A stretch of 64,000 bases of DNA from contig JAEESE010000008.1 in NCBI GenBank assembly GCA_016286165.1, forward strand, positions 85,854 through 149,853, read 5' to 3'. The position numbers and the translations under genes are program-made. The DNA is from Bacteroidaceae bacterium. GTDB lineage: Bacteria > Bacteroidota > Bacteroidia > Bacteroidales > Bacteroidaceae. Of the stretch, positions 24,625 through 32,791 are shown piece by piece. Each line of letters starts with the position of its first letter. The stretch's first letter is position 1. A model generated the notes under the pieces. The model searched no databases, was not told where the DNA came from, and saw only the letters and a program-made list of their open reading frames with translations.

Positions 24625-26024
24625 TGCGGCAGGTAGGTTTTCAGTTCGATGCTCTTCTTGATTATGCTACGCATCTCTTTAAGCGTGGTCACGAAACCTG
24701 CAGTACGCACTTGCACGAGGGCATTTCCCAAGGCTGTGCCTTCCTGCGGACCGGCGATGACGGGCATCTGGAGCGCATCGGCAGCAAACTGCATCAGGAA
24801 CTGGTTGCGCGAGCCGCCGCCAATGACGTGCAGACGCTGGATATCAACTGGCGTTATACGCTTGAGAATGTTGATGATTTCGTGGTAACGTGCTGCTAAT
24901 GAGCGGAATATGACGCGAACATAATCAGCCGTAGTCTGCGGCAGAGGCTGCGCTGTCTCGGTGAGGAACTCGCGGATGGCAGCCGTCATGGATGCGGGGT
25001 GAGCGAAGCGAGGATCGTCGGGGTTGATGAGGCTCTGGCAAGAGGAAGTCGTGGCGAGGGCGTTCATCTCGTTGACGTCCATGCGAGGCCATTCCTTGCG
25101 GCATTGCTCGTAGATCCACAAGCCCGTGATGTTCTTCAGGAAACGTGTGGTGCCGTCGAGACCTCCCTCGTTTGTGAAGTTCTCGTTGAAACTGTCGTCG
25201 TTGATGATAGGCACAGGGCTTTCCACGCCCAAGAGACTCCATGTGCCGCAACTGAGGTAAGCGAAACGGTCGTCGTCGGCAGGCACGGCAGCTACGGCAG
25301 AGGCTGTGTCGTGGCTTCCAACTGCCACTACGGGCACAGCACCTAAGCCTGTCGCTTGCTGCACCTGGGGCGTCAGCACTCCCACGCGCTCGCCTGGCTG
25401 CACAAGTCGCCCGAAGTGATTGCGTGTCAGGCCGATAGAAGCCAGCAGTTTCTCATCCAGATCACCCGTCTTGGGGTTGAGCATCTGCGATGTTGAGGCC
25501 ACCGTGAATTCGCATACCGCCTCGCCTGTGAGCATGTAAATCAGGGCATCGGGCATGAACAGAATCTTCGAAGCTGCTTCCAAAGCCGTGCAATGGTTTC
25601 GTTTCAAAGTGTCGAGTTGGAAGAGCGAATTGAATGGCATGAACTGAATGCCCGTGCGGTCGTAAACCTCACGTTTGGGCAAGCGGTCGGCAAAATACTG
25701 TTCCAATGCGCCGTCGGTATGGGAATCGCGGTAGCAGTAGGGTAGGCTGAGCAGCTGACCGTCGGCTCCGAAGAAAGCGAAGTCGCAGCCCCAGGTGTCA
25801 ATACCTATGCTCGTGAGTTCCAGACCTTCGGAGTGTGTGAGCCTCAAAGCCTTGATTATCTCGTTGTAGAGGTGAGCGATGTCCCAGAAGATATGCCCGC
25901 CGAGCGGCAGCTGTGGGTTCTCGAAGCGCGTCAGTTCGCGCATCGTCACGCTCTGTCCGTCGTAGCTCGCAACCACCGTGCGCCCGCTTGTGGCGCCGAG
26001 GTCAACAGCAAGAAAATGTGCCAT
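24621..26024 (-). CDS. rhaB: L-rhamnulokinase
   Basis: Phosphorylates L-rhamnulose at C1 in rhamnose catabolism. 467 residues of the FGGY/ASKHA fold: phosphate-1 loop LAVDLGATSGRTVV, IGIDTWGCDFAFF, VGSHDTASAVAAVP (phosphate-2 region), YLSCGTWSLLG, and the adenosine-site HVIGGGSRNQFLMQF. The combination of ATSGR and SHDTASAV indicates rhamnulokinase rather than xylulo- or fuculokinase. No rhaI, rhaD, rhamnose transporter or AraC regulator is within the window; only the Nudix gene is coupled to it (4-base overlap). Confidence 0.93.
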   Translation of the reverse strand: MAHFLAVDLGATSGRTVVASYDGQSVTMRELTRFENPQLPLGGHIFWDIAHLYNEIIKALRLTHSEGLELTSIGIDTWGCDFAFFGADGQLLSLPYCYRDSHTDGALEQYFADRLPKREVYDRTGIQFMPFNSLFQLDTLKRNHCTALEAASKILFMPDALIYMLTGEAVCEFTVASTSQMLNPKTGDLDEKLLASIGLTRNHFGRLVQPGERVGVLTPQVQQATGLGAVPVVAVGSHDTASAVAAVPADDDRFAYLSCGTWSLLGVESPVPIINDDSFNENFTNEGGLDGTTRFLKNITGLWIYEQCRKEWPRMDVNEMNALATTSSCQSLINPDDPRFAHPASMTAAIREFLTETAQPLPQTTADYVRVIFRSLAARYHEIINILKRITPVDIQRLHVIGGGSRNQFLMQFAADALQMPVIAGPQEGTALGNALVQVRTAGFVTTLKEMRSIIKKSIELKTYLPQ

Positions 26025-26097
26025 AATCTATAGTTGTAAGTTGAATAATCTATGGTTTAGGACTGAATGATGAAACGTCTGAATGTTGTTTCGCCTG

Positions 26098-26105
26098 CAA
26101 AGTTA
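26098..26105 (-). promoter_or_regulatory. Candidate -7 box for rhaB-Nudix
   Basis: TAACTTTG on the minus strand, 74 bases upstream of the rhaB ATG. A TTTG at 26131-26128 is 22 bases away, one more than the usual maximum. Confidence 0.45.
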
Positions 26106-26151
26106 CATTCTTTTCCTGAATTTCGTGCAAAAACCACGTCTCTTTTTGCAG

Positions 26152-26184
26152 GAAAGCGGCTGTCTTTTGGGGACAGCCGCTTTC
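26152..26184. repeat. 13-bp perfect hairpin between rhaB and uvrB
   Basis: Arms 26152-26164 and 26172-26184 (GAAAGCGGCTGTC and its complement) with a 7-base loop. No T-run adjoins either end, so a terminator role is unclear. Together with the next hairpin it accounts for most of the structured part of the 320-base gap 26025-26344; the rest holds only the rhaB -7 box. Confidence 0.6.
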
Positions 26185-26224
26185 TATTGATAACCTTTGT
26201 GGCTTAAAAAATGGAATCTCTTCA

Positions 26225-26292
26225 AAACACTCCGACACTCCAAGGCCCCTCAAAGCCTTTGCCATAGCGGCTTTCGGGATGTCGGAGTGTTT
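26225..26292 (-). terminator. Branched hairpin downstream of uvrB, possible terminator
   Basis: Outer arms 26225-26237 and 26280-26292 (AAACACTCCGACA and complement, 13 bp, perfect). Inside is a second short stem AAAGCC/GGCTTT (26252-26257 with 26269-26274). In the minus direction it is followed by TTTTGAAG, a weak U-tract. It is larger and more branched than a plain terminator and could be a dispersed repeat. Confidence 0.5.
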
Positions 26293-26344
26293 GGGGCGTT
26301 TTAAAAAAAATCTGCCGATATTGAACTGATTCGGGATATATCCT

Positions 26345-28429
26345 TCAATCCCCAAGCTGCGTCATCAGCGAGAGCATTTGGTCGCGGAGCTGTGCGGCGG
26401 TGATGAAGTCGAGGCGTTTGGCGGCCTCCTGCATCTGACGGCGCAAGGTATCGATTCTGCGACGCATCTCATCGCGGGTGAGATATTCCACCTCGGGCTC
26501 GGCTACAGACGGCACTCCTTCGGCTGCGATTGGCATGTTGTCGTCGGGACGTAAACGGACATTTACCGTCACGGGCGGCTCCGGCTCGATGTATGCTCGG
26601 CGGTCGCGCTCGGCAGAAGCCTCCTGATGAGCACTTACGAGGTCGCCCATCTTGCGTTCCTTGCGTATCTGGGTCGGCGTGATGCCGTGCTCTTCGTTGT
26701 AGTGGAGCTGTTTCTCGCGGCGGCGATTCGTCTCGTCGATGGTCTGCTGCATTGAATAGGTTATGCTGTCGCCATACATGATGGCCTTGCCATGAATATT
26801 ACGGGCGGCGCGGCCAACGGTCTGAGTGAGCGAGCGATGTGAACGAAGGAAACCTTCTTTGTCGGCGTCGAGGATGGCAACGAGCGATACTTCGGGCAAG
26901 TCGAGCCCTTCGCGCAAGAGGTTGACACCGACGAGCACATCGAAACGGCCTGCCCTCAGGTCATCCATAATCTGAACGCGTTCGAGTGTGTCCACGTCGC
27001 TGTGGATATAACGGGCCTGAACGCCGTTGTTCATGAGATATTCCGTGAGTTCCTCGGCCATGCGCTTGGTGAGCGTGGTGACCAAAGTGCGTTCGTTGGC
27101 TTCTATGCGTTGCTGTATCTCTTCCATGAGGTCGTCCACCTGATTAGCGGTAGGCCGAACTTCGATCACGGGGTCAAGCAGGCCTGTCGGTCGTATGACC
27201 TGCTCCACTATAATGCCTTCACTCTGAGCCAGTTCGTAGTCGGCCGGCGTGGCGCTGACGTAGATGACCTGATTGGTGAGCGACTCAAACTCATCGAAGC
27301 GCAAGGGACGGTTGTCCATGGCGGCAGGCAGACGGAATCCATACTCCACAAGATTCACTTTGCGTGCCCGGTCGCCGCCATACATAGCTGATATCTGCGG
27401 CACGGAAACGTGGCTCTCGTCGATGACCAAGAGAAAATCATCGGGGAAGAAATCGAGGAGGCAGTAGGGGCGTGTGCCGGCAGCACGGCCGTCGAAATAA
27501 CGGCTGTAGTTCTCGATGCCCGAGCAGTGGCCGAGCTCGCGAATCATCTCCATGTCATAGGTCACACGCTCGTGTAAGCGCTTGGCCTCGAGAGGTTTGC
27601 CTATTTCCTCGAAGTATTTAACACGTTCGGTCAGGTCGTCCTCAATCTGATGAATGGCAGCCAACGTCTGATCCTTGGTGGTCATGAAGAGGTTGGCGGG
27701 GTAGATACGGTAGTCGTTGAAGGTACCGACGCGCTGACCAGAGAGTGGTTCCACCTCTTCGATAGCATCTATCTCGTCGTCCCAGAAGGATATGCGCAGC
27801 AGATTGTCGGCATAAGCGAGGAAAACTTCTACGGTATCGCCCTTCACACGATACTCGCCTCGGCCGAGGCTCACGTCGTTGCGCGTGTAAAGGGAATCGT
27901 TGAGGCGCCGCAACAGTTGGTTTCGGTCGATAATCTGCCCCTTCGTAAGTGCAATGACGTTGTTGTAAAAAGCCGCCGGATTACCCATGCCATAGATGCA
28001 CGACACGGAGCTGACCACGATGACGTCGCGGCGTCCCGATAGCAAAGCCGAAGTGGCAGCAAGGCGCAGCTTGTCGATCTCGTCGTTGATGGCCAGGTCC
28101 TTCTCAATATATGTGTCGGTGGAGGGAATGTAGGCCTCAGGCTGATAGTAGTCGTAGTAACTGACATAGTACTCTACGGCGTTATCGGGGAAGAAAGCCT
28201 TCATTTCGCCATAGAGCTGCGCTGCCAATGTCTTGTTGTGAGACAGGATTAGGGTAGGGCGGCCTACGTTCTGGATGACGTTGGCGATGGTGAAGGTCTT
28301 GCCTGAGCCCGTGACTCCGAGAAGCGTCTGTGCAGGCACGCCGTCGAGCACGCCCTGAGTGAGCTGTTCGATGGCTTCGGGCTGGTCGCCCGTGGGTTCG
28401 TATTGTGATGTAAGGTGGTAAGGTGACAC
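26345..28429 (-). CDS. uvrB: UvrABC system protein B
   Basis: DNA-damage verification helicase of nucleotide excision repair. 694 residues from the GTG at 28429, which precedes [20 protein letters not shown], the normal N-terminus; a TTG 11 codons upstream is open but adds unrelated residues. Walker A is GVTGSGKTF, and the beta-hairpin region contains [19 protein letters not shown]. The DEAD-like box is [12 protein letters not shown]; the helicase domain has [11 protein letters not shown]-terminal UVR motif ([20 protein letters not shown]) contacts UvrC. Normal length. uvrA is in the same window, 18 kb away and on the opposite strand. Confidence 0.96.
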   Translation of the reverse strand: MSPYHLTSQYEPTGDQPEAIEQLTQGVLDGVPAQTLLGVTGSGKTFTIANVIQNVGRPTLILSHNKTLAAQLYGEMKAFFPDNAVEYYVSYYDYYQPEAYIPSTDTYIEKDLAINDEIDKLRLAATSALLSGRRDVIVVSSVSCIYGMGNPAAFYNNVIALTKGQIIDRNQLLRRLNDSLYTRNDVSLGRGEYRVKGDTVEVFLAYADNLLRISFWDDEIDAIEEVEPLSGQRVGTFNDYRIYPANLFMTTKDQTLAAIHQIEDDLTERVKYFEEIGKPLEAKRLHERVTYDMEMIRELGHCSGIENYSRYFDGRAAGTRPYCLLDFFPDDFLLVIDESHVSVPQISAMYGGDRARKVNLVEYGFRLPAAMDNRPLRFDEFESLTNQVIYVSATPADYELAQSEGIIVEQVIRPTGLLDPVIEVRPTANQVDDLMEEIQQRIEANERTLVTTLTKRMAEELTEYLMNNGVQARYIHSDVDTLERVQIMDDLRAGRFDVLVGVNLLREGLDLPEVSLVAILDADKEGFLRSHRSLTQTVGRAARNIHGKAIMYGDSITYSMQQTIDETNRRREKQLHYNEEHGITPTQIRKERKMGDLVSAHQEASAERDRRAYIEPEPPVTVNVRLRPDDNMPIAAEGVPSVAEPEVEYLTRDEMRRRIDTLRRQMQEAAKRLDFITAAQLRDQMLSLMTQLGD

Positions 28430-28580
28430 GATAAGTGATGGTGTTGAAAAGTTGAACCACAAAGTTCACTTTTTTTTGTGATTTAGCCAAAAGAATCAAG
28501 TGTAAAATGCAGGAAAGTAGCATTTTTACCCTCCAACAGCCTTCATGCATACAAAATAATATTAAAAAACGCCCACAAAC

Positions 28581-28611
28581 TTTGCCATGTCAGCAGAAAG
28601 GCGTACCTTTG
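28581..28611 (+). promoter_or_regulatory. Promoter for the bamD-rpoZ operon
   Basis: TTTG (28581-28584), 19 bases, TACCTTTG (28604-28611), 22 bases before the bamD ATG. A full consensus match. Confidence 0.75.
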
Positions 28612-28633
28612 CACGCAATTATGCCTGATAAGA

Positions 28634-29482
28634 ATGAAAAGATTCATTTATCCCATACTCATGACGGCTCTGCTCGCACTGACAAGTTGCGGGGAGTACA
28701 ATGCTGTGCAGAAGTATGGTGATTCGGAATATAAGTACGAATACGCCAAGGCGTGCTATGCGCGCGGCAAGTATACACGTGCCTTTGAGACGTTGAGCGG
28801 TGTCATCACCGCCATGAAAGGCAGCGGCTATGGCGAAGAGAGCCTGTACCTGATGGGCCTCAGCGCCTATCATAGCGGCGACCTGACGGCAGCTGCCGAG
28901 GCATTCCGCAAGTACTACCAGAGCTATCCGCGCGGTATGTATGTAGAGGATGCCCATTACTACTGCGGTCGGGCGCTTTACGATGCAGTGCCAAGCCCCA
29001 AGTTGGACCAGACAACTACGAAGCAGGCCATTGCAGAGCTGCAACGCTTTCTCGACGTTTATCCCACCACACGTCTGAAGGACCAGACGCAGGAGATGGT
29101 GCAGCAGCTGCAGGACCACCTCGTAGAAAAGGAATATCTCTCGGCCAAGCTCTATTACGATTTGGGTGGATATATCCTCAACAGTCTGCAAGGAGGCTCG
29201 AATTATGAGGCTTGCATAGTGACTTCGGAAAATGCCTTGCGCGACTATCCGTTTGCCAACGCTGAACGTCGCGAACAGTTCTTGCTGATGATTCTGCGCT
29301 CGCGCTACCACCTGGCACGTCAGAGTGTCGATGAGAAGAAGGCCGAACGATTCCGCCAGGCCGTCGACGATTACTACGCCTTCGTCAACGAGTTCCCTGA
29401 ATCTCAGTACCTCAAGGAGGCACAAGGCTACCTCACCAAGAGTCAGCGAGCCCTGAAAGGATTGCCTGAAGAAGAGGACTGA
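28634..29482 (+). CDS. bamD: Outer membrane protein assembly lipoprotein BamD
   Basis: Essential lipoprotein of the BAM complex that inserts beta-barrels into the outer membrane. 282 residues with lipobox LLALTSCGEYN (lipidated Cys19). It then carries TPR-like helical repeats (YEYAKACYARGKYTRAFETL, LMGLSAYHSGDLTAAAEAFR, KYYQSYPRGMYVEDA) that define BamD/ComL. Length is typical. In Bacteroidota bamD is usually followed by rpoZ and a DUF4293 gene, exactly as here, although the bamD-rpoZ gap is an unusual 209-base purine-rich repeat stretch. Confidence 0.93.
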   Translation: MKRFIYPILMTALLALTSCGEYNAVQKYGDSEYKYEYAKACYARGKYTRAFETLSGVITAMKGSGYGEESLYLMGLSAYHSGDLTAAAEAFRKYYQSYPRGMYVEDAHYYCGRALYDAVPSPKLDQTTTKQAIAELQRFLDVYPTTRLKDQTQEMVQQLQDHLVEKEYLSAKLYYDLGGYILNSLQGGSNYEACIVTSENALRDYPFANAERREQFLLMILRSRYHLARQSVDEKKAERFRQAVDDYYAFVNEFPESQYLKEAQGYLTKSQRALKGLPEEED

Positions 29483-29490
29483 TGATGGGG

Positions 29491-29650
29491 AGTAAGAGAG
29501 TAAGAGAGTAAGAAAATAAGAAAATAAGAGAAGAAGAAATTAAGAGAAGAAGCTTGTAAGGCTTAGAGAAAAAGACAATAGAGAAAAGGTAAAAGAGCAT
29601 TAGAGCTTAGAAAAAGAGCCTTAGAGCTTAGAGAAATAAGAACATATAAC
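29491..29650. repeat. Purine-rich imperfect tandem repeats between bamD and rpoZ
   Basis: Period-8 units AGTAAGAG / AATAAGAA run from 29491 to about 29530, followed by AAGAAG, then two near copies of AGAGC(A/C)TTAGAGCTTAGA near 29596-29632. The plus strand is almost all A and G. It belongs to the bamD-rpoZ transcript, and no promoter motif is visible in it. Confidence 0.7.
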
Positions 29651-29691
29651 AAATAACATAAACCCGAGTAAGGACAAATTTTTATAGATAC

Positions 29692-30030
29692 ATGGATTAC
29701 AAGAAATCAAACGCACCCACAAACACCGTCACCCAGAACATCATGGATCTCTGCGAGGAGACGGGCAACATCTACGAGAGCGTGGCCATCATAGCCAAGC
29801 GCGCTAACCAAATCTCGGCCGACCTTAAGAGCGAGATATCCAAGAAGCTGCAGGAGTTTGCCTCTACGAGCGACAACCTTGACGAGGTCTTCGAGAACCG
29901 CGAGCAAATCGAGATCAGCCGTTTCTACGAGAAGATGCCCAAGCCCACCCTTATCGCTACACAGGAGTTTCGCGACGGTCGGGTGTACTACCGCAATCCT
30001 GCCAAGGAGAACGACGAAGAGGATTATTAA
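29692..30030 (+). CDS. rpoZ: DNA-directed RNA polymerase omega subunit (Bacteroidota form)
   Basis: Small RNA polymerase assembly subunit. 112 residues beginning MDYKKSNAPTNTVTQNIMDL, then the omega/Rpb6-like helix pair in IYESVAIIAKRANQISADLK and SEISKKLQEFASTSDNLDEV. The diverged Bacteroidota omega is recognised mainly by NIYESVAIIAKRANQI and its fixed place after bamD. The tail is acidic. It lies 12 bases before the DUF4293 gene. Confidence 0.87.
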   Translation: MDYKKSNAPTNTVTQNIMDLCEETGNIYESVAIIAKRANQISADLKSEISKKLQEFASTSDNLDEVFENREQIEISRFYEKMPKPTLIATQEFRDGRVYYRNPAKENDEEDY

Positions 30031-30042
30031 TAGCGCGGCCTC

Positions 30043-30579
30043 ATGATTCAACGCATTCAAACTATCTATCTGCTCGTGGCTGTAGCTGCGCTGACAGCCT
30101 GCCTCTGCCTGCCTATCGGCCAGTTCGTGGCTCCGAAGACAGGTGAACCAATGGCTACGCTCTACAACTTGTGGATACACTTGCCATCGCAGATAGGCGA
30201 CACGCTCGGTGCCGCAGCAGTAAGCCCTGAAGATGCAGAGCCGATGCTCGCCTCAGAGGCTGCAGGACACCACCTCTTCACCCCTTGGGCGCTCTTTGCC
30301 GTGCTGCTCATAGCTACGGCAGGCATGGCCTTTAGTATTTTTATCTTTAAGCAGAGGCTGGTGCAGTCGCGCCTTGTCATGCTGTGCATGATTCTCATCA
30401 TAGGCTGGTATGCCGTGTACACGGCCTTTGCCTTCATCCTGCCTCACGACATGAACCTCGACTTCCGTCCCACCGTTTGGGCGGCTTTGCCGGCCATAGC
30501 CCTGATTTGCGGCTATCTGGCATTCCGCGCCATACTCAAGGATGAGATGCTCGTGCGCTCGCTCGACCGCCTGCGCTGA
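30043..30579 (+). CDS. DUF4293 four-span membrane protein
   Basis: 178 residues. The start MIQRIQTIYLLVAVAALTAC is diagnostic of DUF4293. Four hydrophobic spans are visible (about 6-24, 82-103, 112-134 and 142-164). The loop after span 1 contains a variable, partly polar stretch. The family is restricted to Bacteroidota and usually follows bamD-rpoZ, as here. Function unknown. Confidence 0.85.
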   Translation: MIQRIQTIYLLVAVAALTACLCLPIGQFVAPKTGEPMATLYNLWIHLPSQIGDTLGAAAVSPEDAEPMLASEAAGHHLFTPWALFAVLLIATAGMAFSIFIFKQRLVQSRLVMLCMILIIGWYAVYTAFAFILPHDMNLDFRPTVWAALPAIALICGYLAFRAILKDEMLVRSLDRLR

Positions 30580-30594
30580 TAAACACTACCGCTC

Positions 30595-31740
30595 ATGAGA
30601 CATCCGTTCACCACCTTCGCAGCTATAATCCTCATGTCCGCTGCCGTCACTACCGCTTTTGCACAGGTGACGACAAACTATGTCCGGGTAGGTATTGCCC
30701 TGCCGCTCAAGGAGAAGTCGCCGCGAGGAGCTAAGATGGTGGAGTTTTATCAGGGATTGCTTATGGCGGTAGACAGCGTTAAGCGACAGGGTTGCACCGT
30801 TGATATCGTAGCCCTGCATACCGGCAGCACTGCCGCGCAGATGGATTCTTTGCTGGCTTCACGGCCGTTTACCAACTGCGACATAGTGTTCGGCCCCTTG
30901 GATGCAGCCCAGATACCAGCGCTTGCTGATTACTGTGACTTGCACAACATCCGACTCGTGATACCCTTCTCGAGCCAGTCATCAGCGGTGGAAAACCATA
31001 AGCGGCATTACCTGATTAATGCTCCGCGCAGCCTAGTTCAGAAAGAAGGGGCGTGGTTTGCGCAAAACCTCTTTTCCGACGAGAATGTGGTAATCATTGA
31101 TTGCAATGAACGCAACGATGAGGGCATTGCCATGGCAGAGCGCTTGCGCATGGCTATGGACGAGGTGGGACTGCTGGTGCAGCAGGTAAAAGTGGACGCT
31201 GATGATGCCACCTTCGATACCGTGCTTAACCCCGACAAGAAAAACGTTTTGCTCCCGAACTCCGCAAGCCTCGAAGCACTCAACGCACTTCGTGAGCGTA
31301 TGCGGGCTTTTGTTTCAGCATGTCCGGGCTTTAATATTTCGTTCTTCGGATATCCAGCCTGGCAGACCTACGCTTCGCAGATGCAAAGCGACCTCTTCCA
31401 GTTTGATACGTATATCTACACACCCTTCTTCCGCAATCCCGAGGACGGGGCTGCCAAACTGTTTGAACAGCGCTTCGAACAGAATTTCCGAGCTCCGATG
31501 CAGCGCACTTTCCCGCGCTACGGCCTGTTAGGCTTCGACGTCGGTTATTATTTCCTGCGTGGCCTGGCCCAGTTCGGTCGCAACTTTGAAGGTAACCTCG
31601 TGGCTACTGTCACTCAACCTATGCAGAACCCGCTGCGTTTTGAGAATCTCAACAAGGGCGACGGCTATATCAACGGCTTTGTGCAGATTGTCCACTACGC
31701 CAACTATCAGACAGTGGAATTCCTTTATCGCAATCAGTAA
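30595..31740 (+). CDS. Periplasmic type-1 binding-protein-fold protein (LpoA/ABC-substrate-binding like)
   Basis: 381 residues with a signal peptide (about 1-23, ending TTAFA before QV). The mature part is one type-1 periplasmic binding fold: VRVGIALPLKEKSPRGAKMVEFYQG at the start (shown as VRVGIALPLKEKS and MVEFYQGLLMAVDS), FGPLDAAQIPALADYC, VIPFSSQSS and a C-terminal YGLLGFDVGYYFLRGL. In many Bacteroidota relatives this fold follows one or more LysM domains; none is present here, so the protein binds something other than peptidoglycan through LysM, or is a shortened form. No transporter genes adjoin. It lies 15 bases after DUF4293 and 2 bases before the PorT-like gene. Confidence 0.75.
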   Translation: MRHPFTTFAAIILMSAAVTTAFAQVTTNYVRVGIALPLKEKSPRGAKMVEFYQGLLMAVDSVKRQGCTVDIVALHTGSTAAQMDSLLASRPFTNCDIVFGPLDAAQIPALADYCDLHNIRLVIPFSSQSSAVENHKRHYLINAPRSLVQKEGAWFAQNLFSDENVVIIDCNERNDEGIAMAERLRMAMDEVGLLVQQVKVDADDATFDTVLNPDKKNVLLPNSASLEALNALRERMRAFVSACPGFNISFFGYPAWQTYASQMQSDLFQFDTYIYTPFFRNPEDGAAKLFEQRFEQNFRAPMQRTFPRYGLLGFDVGYYFLRGLAQFGRNFEGNLVATVTQPMQNPLRFENLNKGDGYINGFVQIVHYANYQTVEFLYRNQ

Positions 31741-31742
31741 GG

Positions 31743-32459
31743 ATGAAAGCGGCCAATCTCTTTGCCACATTAATGATATGTTCAGCACCTGTAGCCATGA
31801 AAGCTCAGGTAGGTCAGCCGCGCAACGACTTTGCTGTAGGCGTGAACGGCGGTTATCTTATTAATAAGGTATCTTTCAATCCCACTATCAAACAGAATTG
31901 GAAAGGCGGCGAGACCTTTGGTATAAGCCTGCGCTACACGTGCGAGAAGTATTTTTCAGCCGTTTGTGCAGTAGTGGCAGAAGTGAACTACGCCAACGTG
32001 GGTTGGAACGAATTGATAGAGACATGCGAGGAGACTTATAGCCGTGATGTGCGATATGTTCAGGTGCCTTTATTTGCCCGACTGGGCTGGGGACGTGAAC
32101 GTAAAGGCGCGCAGTTCTTTATACAGGTAGGCCCTCAGTTTGGTTACCTTCTCGGCGAAAAGGCACATCTTGGCGGCGGTTGGGACATCAGCTCGCCAGG
32201 TCGCAGAGCCAATGGCGTTGTGGAACAATACACACTCGACGTGCAGAAGAAATTCGAGTACGGCATAACGGGTGGAGCGGGTGTAGAACTGAGCACGCGA
32301 GCCGGCCACATGATCCTCGACGGCCGTTATTTCTTCGGACTCTCGGATATGTTCAACAACGGCAAGAAGGACCCGTTCGGGCGCTCGGCCAACGGAACGA
32401 TAATGGTCAAGCTAAGCTATCTCTTCGATCTCATACACACAAAGGGCAACATCAGATAA
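31743..32459 (+). CDS. PorT-family outer membrane beta-barrel protein
   Basis: 238 residues, signal peptide about 1-21 (ending MKAQ). It then has the alternating pattern of an eight-stranded outer-membrane barrel: FAVGVNGGYLINKVSF, FGISLRYTCEKYFSAV, YVQVPLFARLGWG, FFIQVGPQFGYLLG and YGITGGAGVEL. YVQVPLFARLGWG is the clearest PorT-family signature. In Porphyromonas PorT is needed for T9SS export, but many Bacteroidales paralogues of this barrel have other or unknown roles. Last gene of the bamD unit; its stop codon lies in the loop of the terminator. Confidence 0.8.
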   Translation: MKAANLFATLMICSAPVAMKAQVGQPRNDFAVGVNGGYLINKVSFNPTIKQNWKGGETFGISLRYTCEKYFSAVCAVVAEVNYANVGWNELIETCEETYSRDVRYVQVPLFARLGWGRERKGAQFFIQVGPQFGYLLGEKAHLGGGWDISSPGRRANGVVEQYTLDVQKKFEYGITGGAGVELSTRAGHMILDGRYFFGLSDMFNNGKKDPFGRSANGTIMVKLSYLFDLIHTKGNIR

Positions 32460-32474
32460 GATGTCGCCCTTTTT
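32441..32474 (+). terminator. Terminator overlapping the PorT-like stop codon
   Basis: Arms 32441-32453 and 32460-32472 pair over 13 positions with one A-C mismatch, then TTTTT. The stop codon TAA (32457-32459) occupies the loop. Confidence 0.75.
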
Positions 32475-32475
32475 C

Positions 32476-32700
32476 TTTGTTACGGATATCGGAGTTGACC
32501 CATTGAAAGGGGAATAAGTCCTAGAAGGGCATCGGAATTTAGGCCTTCATCACCGCCTTCCTAAAATCCATTGTCCCGATGGGGCTCGCAGGTCATCTGC
32601 TATATCATTGCCTGTTTTTGTTATGGATAATTGAGTTGACTCATTGTTTAGTAAGTAGGCCCCGACAGAGCTGCAGGCAAACTGCTATGACGTTGCCAAT
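32476..32700. repeat. Mosaic intergenic repeat region
   Basis: Fills most of the 332-base gap 32460-32791. Two diverged copies of a unit starting GTTA(C/T)GGATA...GAGTTGAC(C/T)CATTG begin at 32479 and 32620 (offset 141). A second pair starting CCCGA, with GCAGG and CTGCTAT, lies at 32575 and 32661 (offset 86). There is no open frame of note. It looks like layered remnants of a dispersed repeat. Confidence 0.6.
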
Positions 32701-32716
32701 AGTAAAGATGAAAAGA

Positions 32717-32750
32717 AAAGAGGATGTGTCAACACTGACACATCCTCTTT
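32717..32750. terminator. Terminator after the 1821-residue protein gene
   Basis: A perfect 15-bp stem (32717-32731 with 32736-32750), 4-base loop, pyrimidine-rich flanks in both directions (CTTTTC on minus). Confidence 0.8.
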
Positions 32751-32791
32751 AATTGAGTTAAGTTTCACTTAATTACAAGCTTTCATTGAGC

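Noticed and set aside
26050..26355. 101-codon minus-strand frame between uvrB and rhaB
   Set aside because: Runs through two hairpins and the uvrB end; translation shows no family resemblance.
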